64,000 nucleotides of DNA from JARLGU01 sp036504535 (lineage in GTDB: Bacteria > Armatimonadota > Armatimonadia > Armatimonadales > Capsulimonadaceae), in contig DASXUY010000071.1 in assembly GCA_036504535.1 (NCBI GenBank), forward strand, positions 99,864-163,863. Reading direction: 5' to 3'. Positions 33,248 through 40,811 of the stretch are shown here, piece by piece. A program made the translations under genes and the position numbers. Numbering within the stretch: the stretch's first letter is position 1; each line of letters starts with the position of its first letter. A model generated the notes under the pieces. That model was not told the DNA's origin, ran no database searches, and worked only from the letters and a program-made list of their open reading frames with translations.

Positions 33248-34426
33248 CTAAGCCGCCTCTCCAGCGATAACGGGGCGATTGCGAACCAGGATGAAGTAAT
33301 CGAGCAGCAGGCACATGACGCAGAAAGCAAACAGCAACTGGAACCCGAGGTCATACGACCCTGTGGCCGTCTTAATAGCGCCTAGCATCAGGGGTGGGAA
33401 GAAACCGCCCAGACCGCCCATCGCCCCGACAAGCCCCGTGACAGTCCCCGTGTCCTTGGGGAAGTACTGCGGCACGAGCTTGAACACGGCGCCATTGCCA
33501 AGGCCAATGGCTGCCGCTACTCCGAGAGCACCAATCGTAAACACGATCATGTCATCGAATGTCAGCCCCAGCGCAAGGATGCCCGCCGCCGCGAAGACGC
33601 CAAGAAGCACCTTCTCGCCGCCGAGCTTGTCCGCAAGGCTCCCGCCGATGGGGCGCATGAGGGTTGCGAGGAGCACGAACCCCGCTGTGCGAAGACCAGC
33701 ATCTTCCTTCGTGAGGTGGAAGATCTCTTGCAGGAGCTTAGGCAAGCCGATTGCCAGGGCGACAAACCCGCCGAACGTCGCGAAATAGAACACCGACAGG
33801 AGCCACGCCATGGGGCTCTTCGCGAGAACCTTCAGCATCTCGCCAAACGGCTTCGGCGCGACCATGACCGGGGCATTTCGTGCCGCCGCGAGGAACACGA
33901 GGCCGTAGAGGAACGCCGCGACGCCGAATACGCGAAACGCGTCCTGGTAGCCGAGACGCTGCGCCAGAACCGGGATGGCGAACAGCGCGATACTCTGACC
34001 GATATTGCCCGCGCCATACACGCCAAGCGCCAGCCCTTGTTTCCCCGCAGGAAACCACTTCGATGTGAAGGCGACACCCACGGAGAACGACGTTCCCGCC
34101 ATTCCTAATACAACGGCCCCGGTCAAGAACTGCGAGTACGTGTGCGCGTAACTCAGGTAAAACGCGGGCAGCGCGATAAACATCATCAGGATGCCAAAGA
34201 CAACCCGGCCGCCGAACCGGTCAGCCAGCATGCCCATCGGGAGGCGCAGGATGGAACCGAGGACGACTGGCGCGGCAATTAGAAGCCAGGCTTGTTGCTC
34301 TGTGAGATGCAGCGTCGATTGGAAGGTTTTCGCGAGCGGCGATATCATGCCCCAAACGGCGAACGATATTGCGAAGGCGAGTGTGGAAAGCGTCAGCGCT
34401 TTGTAAGACTCACGAGTAACCATCAT
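33248..34426 (-). CDS. narK: NarK-type nitrate/nitrite transporter (MFS)
   Basis: 392 residues, 12 membrane segments. AGGAGCAACC precedes the ATG, which overlaps the previous stop by 4 nt. The two nitrate-signature Gly-rich motifs are present: GVYGAGNIGQSIALFAIP in TM5 and TVTGLVGAMGGLGGFFPP in TM11, together with the MFS loop motif LADRFGGRVVFG after TM2. It belongs to the shorter NarK1/NasA-like branch and imports nitrate or exchanges nitrate and nitrite for the reductase encoded two genes downstream. Codon usage and spacing match its neighbours. Confidence in family is high; transport mode cannot be read from sequence. Confidence 0.93.
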   Translation of the reverse strand: MMVTRESYKALTLSTLAFAISFAVWGMISPLAKTFQSTLHLTEQQAWLLIAAPVVLGSILRLPMGMLADRFGGRVVFGILMMFIALPAFYLSYAHTYSQFLTGAVVLGMAGTSFSVGVAFTSKWFPAGKQGLALGVYGAGNIGQSIALFAIPVLAQRLGYQDAFRVFGVAAFLYGLVFLAAARNAPVMVAPKPFGEMLKVLAKSPMAWLLSVFYFATFGGFVALAIGLPKLLQEIFHLTKEDAGLRTAGFVLLATLMRPIGGSLADKLGGEKVLLGVFAAAGILALGLTFDDMIVFTIGALGVAAAIGLGNGAVFKLVPQYFPKDTGTVTGLVGAMGGLGGFFPPLMLGAIKTATGSYDLGFQLLFAFCVMCLLLDYFILVRNRPVIAGEAA

Positions 34427-34659
34427 GGTTGCTCCTTATTACGGTCGATTTCGTAAACGTACTTTAGAAGGCGCAGATTCAGCAGCAAACAGCCAAGCGA
34501 TGCGCCGAATGTCGGCCATGCTAGCGCAGCGCGCGATGCCATATAACCTTCGACGGCAAGCGTCACCAGCCACAGCTGGATCAGCAGCACTGCCATCACG
34601 AGGATCATTATGGTGACGATCATCGATGAGCGGCGCGCCTTGTCAGGACTGGTTCTCAT
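34423..34659 (-). CDS. Small two-span membrane protein (DUF6755-like)
   Basis: 78 residues, overlapping both neighbours by 4 nt. Cytoplasmic basic start RTSPDKARRSS, TM1 IVTIMILVMAVLLIQLWLVT, short turn, TM2 TFGASLGCLLLNLRLLKYVY, charged end. From memory it fits DUF6755, small proteins found beside Rieske/ferredoxin genes of nitrate or sulfur metabolism. Its position between the Rieske and NarK genes, with tight coupling, suggests a membrane anchor or small subunit of the electron-transfer complex. Confidence 0.65.
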   Translation of the reverse strand: MRTSPDKARRSSMIVTIMILVMAVLLIQLWLVTLAVEGYMASRAALAWPTFGASLGCLLLNLRLLKYVYEIDRNKEQP

Positions 34660-35153
34660 GCCTCGTCCTCCAGCCCAATCGCGTGAATATGCCCGTCGCG
34701 CACCTCAAGCCGGATGCGCGGCAGTGGCCGAGGCGGCGGTCCCGAGATGACCTTGCCGCTAGCCGCATCGAACGATCCGTTGTGACATGGGCATTCCAGG
34801 GTGTGCGACGACCCCTTGTACTGCACCGGGCAGCTTAAGTGCGTGCACCGCTGCATGTAGCCTGCAAGCGCGCCGTCAGCATTGCGAACAAGGATGGCGG
34901 GGTCATTGTCTGTCGGGTAGCGAAAGAGGTGCACGTCGCCCGGTTTGAGGTCGGCGTCAGGCAGTACAGTGACGGATGGTAGCTCTCGGTTATCGCGACG
35001 CGTCCCCAGAGCCAGTACACCGTTCCCCACACATGTCGCAGCCGATGTAAGGACGAGAAACTTGGTGAACTCGCGACGAGTGATGTAGTTGTCGGAATCC
35101 CACTCGATGGGAAAATCCTTGCGCCAGCCCTGGCCCTTTGCTGCGTCGCTCAT
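34656..35153 (-). CDS. Rieske [2Fe-2S] protein with Tat-like leader
   Basis: 165 residues. Residues around 25-47 read YITRREFTKFLVLTSAATCV, a twin-arginine-type signal/anchor as in bc1-complex Rieske proteins. The cluster motifs are intact: CTHLSC and CPCHNGSFD, followed by the Pro loop SGPPPRPLPR. Its start overlaps the ferredoxin stop by 4 nt and its own stop overlaps the next start. It should sit on the outer face of the cytoplasmic membrane with its cluster at high potential. Together with the cytochrome b it may form a quinol-oxidising module feeding nitrate reduction; how electrons return to the cytoplasmic catalytic subunit is unclear. Confidence 0.9.
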   Translation of the reverse strand: MSDAAKGQGWRKDFPIEWDSDNYITRREFTKFLVLTSAATCVGNGVLALGTRRDNRELPSVTVLPDADLKPGDVHLFRYPTDNDPAILVRNADGALAGYMQRCTHLSCPVQYKGSSHTLECPCHNGSFDAASGKVISGPPPRPLPRIRLEVRDGHIHAIGLEDEA

Positions 35154-35746
35154 AACGATGCCTCCTTGCGCGCCAGACGCACGATATCGTTCAGTTGAAC
35201 ATCAATCGAGGGAACGGGCTCCGGCATCACCATAAAGACCTTGGTGGTCACGGTCTGCTTACCGAACTTGAACTTGTTGACGGGGGTTCCACGTCGCCGC
35301 TGCTTCCATTCGTCCATGGATCCGTAGAAGAGAGCCTCGGACGGGCAGACGGTTGCGCACATTGGGCGCTTTCCGATGGACGTGCGATCATAGCACATGT
35401 CGCACTTCATCATCTGGTCGACGCGCTCTTCGTACTTGGGGACACCAAATGGGCAGGCCATCACGCAGTTGCTGCACCCTACGCATCGGGGTTTGAGCGA
35501 TGTCTGTACGACACCGTCTGGGGTTTGCTTGATCGCGTCCGCCGGGCACACCTGCGCGCACGTCGGGTTTTCGCAGTGCATGCAGACTTGCGGCGTTGTC
35601 TGCGTCGTTGCCGCGCGATTGATAAACTCAAGGTGGATCATCGATGTGCCGCGATGCGTGCCACATTCCCCGCACGCCTGAACGCAAGCCTGACAACCGA
35701 TGCACCTTGCCGGATCGATAATAAAGACGCTATCCATTACGCCCAT
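35150..35746 (-). CDS. Four-cluster ferredoxin-type subunit (DmsB/NrfC-like)
   Basis: 198 residues, first gene of the nitrate operon. Four Cys groups of the polyferredoxin family: CIGCQACVQAC, CMHCENPTCAQVCP, CVGCSNCVMACPFG and CDMC...CATVCP, giving four [4Fe-4S] sites. There is no Tat signal, consistent with a cytoplasmic partner for the NasA-type catalytic subunit. The first ATG (35746) has no clear ribosome binding site; a second ATG lies 9 nt downstream. Such subunits normally shuttle electrons between a membrane quinol module and a molybdoenzyme. Its presence is unusual for a NarB-type enzyme, which normally takes electrons from small ferredoxin or a flavoprotein. Confidence 0.9.
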   Translation of the reverse strand: MGVMDSVFIIDPARCIGCQACVQACGECGTHRGTSMIHLEFINRAATTQTTPQVCMHCENPTCAQVCPADAIKQTPDGVVQTSLKPRCVGCSNCVMACPFGVPKYEERVDQMMKCDMCYDRTSIGKRPMCATVCPSEALFYGSMDEWKQRRRGTPVNKFKFGKQTVTTKVFMVMPEPVPSIDVQLNDIVRLARKEASL

Positions 35747-35791
35747 TCTATCACGGTGAAGGTCCCGGCGTATCCCCTTTTTGGCGTAATG

Positions 35792-35807
35792 TGGATATCT
35801 TTATCCA
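35792..35807. promoter_or_regulatory. Palindrome upstream of nitrate operon, possible operator
   Basis: TGGATA-TCTT-TATCCA is a perfect 6+6 inverted repeat about 45 bp upstream of the first start codon. It lies in the 133-bp gap between the DUF1559 stop and the ferredoxin gene, where the operon promoter is expected. No FNR-type TTGAT-N4-ATCAA site was found. No clear sigma70 boxes were seen next to it. Confidence 0.35.
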
Positions 35808-35879
35808 TTTATCTACAATCCATCAATCGCTCCTCGCTGTCGGGGCCATTTAGATCCATGTCTTGGGAGGTATCTCCGC

Positions 35880-36758
35880 TCATCCTGGCCCAAGCGAGCC
35901 ATAGAACTGGCAGTTTGTTGCCCCTGTCACTGGATCGGGAGTCGGACTGACGGCTGGCAAAACGAATGTGCCATCCTGCTTGACGTCGATTTGAAGCGAT
36001 GAATCACACCAGTGCGTAACACCTGCCCACATGATCGCAGGGGTCGTTGCTAGCTGTGGCATCGCGTACCACTTAGCGTGCCCGTCAACGAAGCCCAGAT
36101 TAATTCCCCCACCCTTATAGGGGGTGTTTGTGCCATTGCGCTCGCCGTGCGGATGCCTGAATGCTAAACGTCGCCAGTTGTTGTAGCCGTCAAGCTGCAT
36201 ATACTTCGCTTCTGCAAACGCCATGATGTTCGCAGGGGAATCGACCTTTGCCATTGCCCGGTGGTCGAGGTAGATGTTCATGCCGTATTCTGCCCATGTC
36301 CAGGGCACATTGTTCGACTCACCGGATAAGCGGCTTGAATCGCCGTCGCCTCTGGACGGGCATTTGAGGACGTCGAGGGTCTTGTAATATGAAAACAAAA
36401 GGTTAAACCACGGGTAACAACCGTCCACGCCGCTCGGTAGGAGTGTATTAGCAGGGTATGTCCATTCACTGCGAGGAGTATCCTGCGGAAACACCGCCGC
36501 ATCCGCTGCAAAAACATCGCAACTCTTCTTGGATTTGTTCAGGCCGTAATAATATCCAGCAAGCGGACACACTTCATCGTAGTCCTGAGTGTATTGAAAC
36601 CAGGCGAGAGAAAGCTGCTTGGTGTTGTTAAGGCATACAGACTGCCGGGCCTTGTCGCGGGCAGTGCTAAAGACAGGAAACAGAACAGCTGCTAATATAC
36701 CAATAATGGCGATAACGACTAGCAATTCAATAAGAGTAAACCCTCTTCTGCTTATCAT
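35880..36758 (-). CDS. DUF1559 pseudopilin-like secreted protein (copy 4)
   Basis: 292 residues; AAGGAGATCCA lies directly before the ATG at 36758, which fixes the start (an open frame continues 96 nt upstream). Prepilin leader GFTLIELLVVIAIIGILAA, then FPVFSTARDKARQSVCLN, WFQYTQDYDEVCP, and LGFVDGHAKWYA near the C terminus. It differs from the other three in having extra Cys and a long HxxGERNGTNTPYKGGG segment before the DGH motif. It is not linked to a glycosidase; the next gene on the strand is the nitrate-operon ferredoxin, 133 bp away. It has its own near-consensus promoter (36842-36870). Confidence 0.9.
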   Translation of the reverse strand: MISRRGFTLIELLVVIAIIGILAAVLFPVFSTARDKARQSVCLNNTKQLSLAWFQYTQDYDEVCPLAGYYYGLNKSKKSCDVFAADAAVFPQDTPRSEWTYPANTLLPSGVDGCYPWFNLLFSYYKTLDVLKCPSRGDGDSSRLSGESNNVPWTWAEYGMNIYLDHRAMAKVDSPANIMAFAEAKYMQLDGYNNWRRLAFRHPHGERNGTNTPYKGGGINLGFVDGHAKWYAMPQLATTPAIMWAGVTHWCDSSLQIDVKQDGTFVLPAVSPTPDPVTGATNCQFYGSLGPG

Positions 36759-36841
36759 TGGATCTCCTTGGCCGCACGGCATTAGCAAACGATATCCAGT
36801 TGCGTCACGCCGGGGCTGGCCATTCGCACAGTATTTACCCA

Positions 36842-36870
36842 ATACTAATACCAACCGTGAGTATTGTCAA
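36842..36870 (-). promoter_or_regulatory. Sigma70 promoter of DUF1559 copy 4
   Basis: On the minus strand: -35 TTGACA (36865-36870), 17-bp spacer, -10 TAGTAT (36842-36847). It has the same spacing as the island promoters but no TTACCGGTAA palindrome downstream, so it is probably outside the LacI regulon. It gives an approximately 75-nt untranslated leader. Confidence 0.75.
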
Positions 36871-37081
36871 GCAAATATTATTTAATTTTGGTTTTCATGG
36901 GAGAATTACCCTAAAATAACGAGAGTTTGCTTCGCCTAAATCGTGACGTAATTTATCTTACACCGTGTTAGGGATGCATTTGTCAGCGCTGTGGCGGATT
37001 GGCGTACTCGAGTGCTGTAGCGCCACACGTATAGAGCCACTGGAGTCGGCCATGGGGAACAGAATCGGTTAAGCGGCGCCG

Positions 37082-37654
37082 CTAGTGCTTTGCCCATGCA
37101 TGCGCGAAGTGACGCGCAATAGGCTCGTTGCCTTCGCTATCTGGGTGGACGCCGTCGGCAATCATGGCGTCTTCGGGAACGACGCCGTACATTGAGATGT
37201 ATTCGATGCCCTTTTGAGCGCACATTACTTTGTAGGCGGCATCGATTGCCACAAGGTTCGCAACTCGCTTCGGACGTGTGACATCGTCACCTGCCTGCCA
37301 GTGCGCAACGTTCATGTTATACGGGCCGACCACAACCACACGCGACACTTTGGCGGCTACGCACATAGCGACCATTCGCCCGATATTGCGAACAGCGTTC
37401 TCGACGGCCGCGCCTGAGAAGTCGCGGCTATCGTTGCCGCCCAAAGCCAAGACGACGGCGTCGAGCTTGCCCGCGTCCCACAGCTCAGTCTCGAAGTCAG
37501 CGACAGCGCTGGTCGGACGGCCGCCAACGCTACGATTTAGAATTTCAAGACCGGGGATCATCGCAGGCAACAGGTTCGGCCACGCGTCCCCCGGACCACC
37601 ATCGGGCACATTGGAACCAGCACAAATTGAATCCCCGAAAATCAGGACTTTCAT
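37082..37654 (-). CDS. SGNH/GDSL-type hydrolase
   Basis: 190 residues from the ATG at 37654 (AGGAG 9 nt upstream). All four blocks of the family are visible: catalytic Ser in VLIFGDSICAG, Gly in SVGGRPTS, Asn in VLALGGNDSRD, and the His/Asp pair in IADGVHPDSEGN. No signal peptide, so cytoplasmic. Such enzymes deacetylate sugars or cleave simple esters. It lies 55 bp downstream of a fucosidase-like hydrolase gene, which suggests removal of ester groups from the same oligosaccharide. Confidence 0.9.
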   Translation of the reverse strand: MKVLIFGDSICAGSNVPDGGPGDAWPNLLPAMIPGLEILNRSVGGRPTSAVADFETELWDAGKLDAVVLALGGNDSRDFSGAAVENAVRNIGRMVAMCVAAKVSRVVVVGPYNMNVAHWQAGDDVTRPKRVANLVAIDAAYKVMCAQKGIEYISMYGVVPEDAMIADGVHPDSEGNEPIARHFAHAWAKH

Positions 37655-37709
37655 ACCGATTGCTCCTGCGCTTTGGTGCGCCCCAGACACTAACGACAAC
37701 GCCAACTGA

Positions 37710-39719
37710 CTATAACTCTACAACAACGCTGTCCATGATACCGACATTCTGCACGGCAACGTTCAGGACGCCATTGTCACTATTCCACGAAAGCCCCTCC
37801 ATGCTGGGGGCTAGATACACCGCGCGAGGCGTTTCCTTGACGAAAAACCGCAAAGTTACGGGCCCGGTAGGCGGCACATCTTCTACGAAGGACGCGTTCG
37901 GCGCTAGCGGATTGCTAGACCCCACGTTGACGAGGTGCGCAATAATTCGTCCTGGCTGGCTGCGCAGGGATATGTGCAGCGATGCGGGCCCCACCATGGC
38001 CACCGCAAGGCTTGGCGAGAGCGCATTGAGCGCCATGCCGACTAGATTGCGCGTTCGCGGATAATGCGTCTGTCCATAGCTCTCGAACACCGCGCCCGGG
38101 ATCAATACCACGCGCCCCTTGCCATAGCTATTCAGGGTAACAGCAGGCATGACGATAGCATTGTATGCTGGATCGTTCTGCGACAGCACTGATGTGACCA
38201 CAGTCGCGCCAACGGTCTCAACGCGCGCCCACGGCCCCGACACCATGGTCGTTTCGCGGGCCACCTGAACGATAGCGGCTGGCTCGGTCACGTCCGATGC
38301 GGAGCGCACACCGGCAATCTCCCCAAAGACGGGCACAGCATCGGCACCAGTAGCAATCAGGCAGCCGCCTGCTTCGACGTAACGCTCCAGAGTCGCGACA
38401 AGCTCGTCGGACAGTCGTGTCTGCTCCGGAACGACCACAAGCGGATATTCGCTCACTCGCGCGGCCAGATTAGTTTCGTTCAGCAGGTCAACCGACACGT
38501 GATTGGCCAGGAGTGAATGCAGCGCTCCGTGGATTGGGTCTTGAGCCGGCGTCCCAGTGATCATGAGATGATCGCCGATATGCGAATAGTAGTGATCGGT
38601 GTTGTGCAGCACTGCGGCCTGAGGAAGGCTCTTGGTGCCTTCGCACCACGGCTGCCGTGCCCGTACAAACCGGGCGACGTCGGCAATCGCATCCTGGTGC
38701 CATCCACTCAGATGGCCATTGCGTTGAGGTGTATCGTAGAGGAGAAATGCTCCGCCGAGCGAGATGACAACTGCCGCCTCCTGGCAGAGCGCGGGAGTGT
38801 GCTTGAACGTCCACCCGCCCATTGTCTCGTGGCCGGTGGAGAATGCCCACGCCATCAGGTCCCACGATAGTCCACGGCTCGCCATGAAGCGGCCTTGAAG
38901 CATCGCGGATGGCAGGCTCCACTTCCACGAAAAGTCGCCACTCAGATAGTCGACTGGCACCTTGATCGCATCTGGCTGTCCAAACGTATACATCCAGTTG
39001 CTACAAACCAGGCACGACGCCTTACGCTTGTGGACCGCACGCTCATAGCGCTCGACATGTTCACTGAACAGGTCGCGGTGGAAATCGGCCCAGGTTCGCC
39101 AGTTCGCGTCCTCAGACGATACTGGCGGCTCCCCGATTCCAGTCCGCTTGGTGAACTCCGCACGGCATCGGTCGCAATAGCAGGGGCGCGTCGCCCAGTT
39201 TTCGCCATCGACCCAGAACCCGTCCACGTCATACTTGTCGATCAGTTCGATCAGCTGCGGGATCATCAGTTCGTCGGTGTAGCCGCTCAGATTGCACGTC
39301 CCGCCGGTCACGAAGCCTTCTTTGCCGGTGGCCTCGCCCGGAGCCGCCACACATGCCCATTCGGGGTGAAGCTCGACCGCGCGACCGTCCCACACACCGG
39401 AGTAGTGCATTACGAGCGGAATACCCATTTCGCGGGTCACGTCGCGGTGAATACGCAGCGCATCGTTCACAATCCCAGGGGATGGAGTCCCCACTTCTGT
39501 CGGCCAACTGGTGTAACCAGGATGCCCTTTGCAGTCACATTGAATGAAGTCGGGCTTCACCTTTTCGAGCTCGGCTTTGAGATGCTCATGCGTGAGCGCC
39601 GCGCCAAGTTCGGTATCCTTGGCACCTGCATGCAGGTCGTAGTGGATGCCGAAGAACTTACTTACGTGCCAGTTGCGGGAAGGATCGTTGATCTTGTCGA
39701 GGGAGAGCGGTGTTGCCAT
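37710..39719 (-). CDS. Fucosidase-like glycoside hydrolase with GH42-type middle domain
   Basis: 669 residues, no signal peptide. N-terminal barrel: WHVSKFFGIHYDLHAGAKD, DFIQCDCKGHPGYTSWPTE, LVMHYSGVWDGRAVELHPEW, and a candidate nucleophile Asp in DGFWVDGENWATRPCYC followed by CDRCRAEF. The middle part (about 405-510) has LVVVPEQTRLSDELVATLER and YVEAGGCLIATG, the flavodoxin-like domain of beta-galactosidase trimerisation (GH42 B domain). This architecture fits GH29-related and GH151-type alpha-L-fucosidase families, but the family is not certain. It is paired with the SGNH esterase gene downstream. The four-Cys group CYCDRC may bind a metal, as in some GH42 enzymes. Confidence 0.75.
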   Translation of the reverse strand: MATPLSLDKINDPSRNWHVSKFFGIHYDLHAGAKDTELGAALTHEHLKAELEKVKPDFIQCDCKGHPGYTSWPTEVGTPSPGIVNDALRIHRDVTREMGIPLVMHYSGVWDGRAVELHPEWACVAAPGEATGKEGFVTGGTCNLSGYTDELMIPQLIELIDKYDVDGFWVDGENWATRPCYCDRCRAEFTKRTGIGEPPVSSEDANWRTWADFHRDLFSEHVERYERAVHKRKASCLVCSNWMYTFGQPDAIKVPVDYLSGDFSWKWSLPSAMLQGRFMASRGLSWDLMAWAFSTGHETMGGWTFKHTPALCQEAAVVISLGGAFLLYDTPQRNGHLSGWHQDAIADVARFVRARQPWCEGTKSLPQAAVLHNTDHYYSHIGDHLMITGTPAQDPIHGALHSLLANHVSVDLLNETNLAARVSEYPLVVVPEQTRLSDELVATLERYVEAGGCLIATGADAVPVFGEIAGVRSASDVTEPAAIVQVARETTMVSGPWARVETVGATVVTSVLSQNDPAYNAIVMPAVTLNSYGKGRVVLIPGAVFESYGQTHYPRTRNLVGMALNALSPSLAVAMVGPASLHISLRSQPGRIIAHLVNVGSSNPLAPNASFVEDVPPTGPVTLRFFVKETPRAVYLAPSMEGLSWNSDNGVLNVAVQNVGIMDSVVVEL

Positions 39720-39864
39720 CTACAGGTTTCCAATCGGTGGGCGTCATTCGTGAACGTGACGCAGTTACGCACGCAGTTTCGCGAAAAGTGGGCTCGCTCC
39801 CTGCGTGAAATGGAAACTATTCGAAGAATAGTCGTACCTGGCCATACGATTTCGGGTTAAGCGC

Positions 39865-40698
39865 CTACGCGATGTATATCCCAGCCTCGTGAAGCCGCTC
39901 GCGCGCCAAACCGCGCAGCTCGATTTGCGCCTGACCCAGCTTTGTCGCCGCCTCCACTTTCACGGGGATACGAAGCACGACATGCGCCGCGTCCGCAGTG
40001 CCGATCCCCTGCACCGTCGGCGGCTCGACTATGCCCAGTTCCGGTTTCGACTCCAGCAGCTCCTGCCCAGCCTTTTCGATCACTGAGCGCGCCTCACCCA
40101 GGTCTTCGCCGTTGGCGATGCCGATTTCTAGCACGCCCACAAGCGACCCGCGCGACATGTTGCAGACTTGCGAAATGTCTCCGTTCGAAAGGATATAAAG
40201 CTTGCCGCTATCGTCACGGATCTTCATGATCCGCATGCCGATCTCTTCGACGATGCCGGTAATCCCGTTAATCGTCACATAGTCGCCAGCGTCGTACTGG
40301 TTCTCCATAATCAGGAAAAACCCGTTGATCACATCCTTCACCAACTTTTGAGCGCCAAATCCAAATGCCAGCCCCGCAAACCCGGCGGTGGAGACAACGG
40401 AGACAGCATCAAACCGTAACGCTCTCAGGAGCATCACGGCGAACACAAAGTTCAGCACGTAATTGCCGACGCTACGAATAAGCCCGGTCAGAGTTCGAAC
40501 GCGCGGCCCACGATCATCGAGGCCCAGCCGTGCTTGTCCCGCAATGATCGGCTCGGCGATGCGTCCTGCGACCGCGTTAATAATGAACCGCACGAGCGTG
40601 TAGAACACGACAACCTGCAGCACATCGAGTGACACATCCGGCAGCACCGCAAAGTGCTTATCGCTGAACTGAATAAGGCGGACAAGTAGGTTTTCCAT
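39865..40698 (-). CDS. mscS: Small-conductance mechanosensitive channel (MscS family)
   Basis: 277 residues from the ATG at 40698. Three membrane segments, with TM3 carrying the Ala/Gly packing pattern in STAGFAGLAFGFGAQKLVKD, then the beta domain start INGFFLIMENQYDAGDYVTI, GIVEEIGMRIMKIRDDSGKL, YILSNGDISQVCNMSRG, and a C-terminal alpha/beta domain. It acts as an osmotic safety valve in the cytoplasmic membrane. It is monocistronic, followed by a 145-bp gap before the fucosidase-like gene. It lies next to the terminator of the giant protease gene. Confidence 0.92.
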   Translation of the reverse strand: MENLLVRLIQFSDKHFAVLPDVSLDVLQVVVFYTLVRFIINAVAGRIAEPIIAGQARLGLDDRGPRVRTLTGLIRSVGNYVLNFVFAVMLLRALRFDAVSVVSTAGFAGLAFGFGAQKLVKDVINGFFLIMENQYDAGDYVTINGITGIVEEIGMRIMKIRDDSGKLYILSNGDISQVCNMSRGSLVGVLEIGIANGEDLGEARSVIEKAGQELLESKPELGIVEPPTVQGIGTADAAHVVLRIPVKVEAATKLGQAQIELRGLARERLHEAGIYIA

Positions 40699-40750
40699 GA
40701 CATGGAATTGTAGCACGGAGATAGTCGACGTAGCTGCCAGCGCAACCCAC

Positions 40751-40797
40751 AAAAAACGCCCCTGGTGGCCATGGCAACTGCCTAGGCGACCAGGGGC
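40751..40797 (-). terminator. Rho-independent terminator of the giant protease gene
   Basis: On the minus strand GCCCCTGGTCGCC (40785-40797) pairs with GGCCACCAGGGGC (40758-40770) with one internal mismatch, around a 14-nt loop, and is followed by TTTTTT (40751-40756). It lies 15 bp after the stop codon. It is the clearest terminator in the window. Confidence 0.9.
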
Positions 40798-40811
40798 AGG
40801 TCAGAGTGTTC

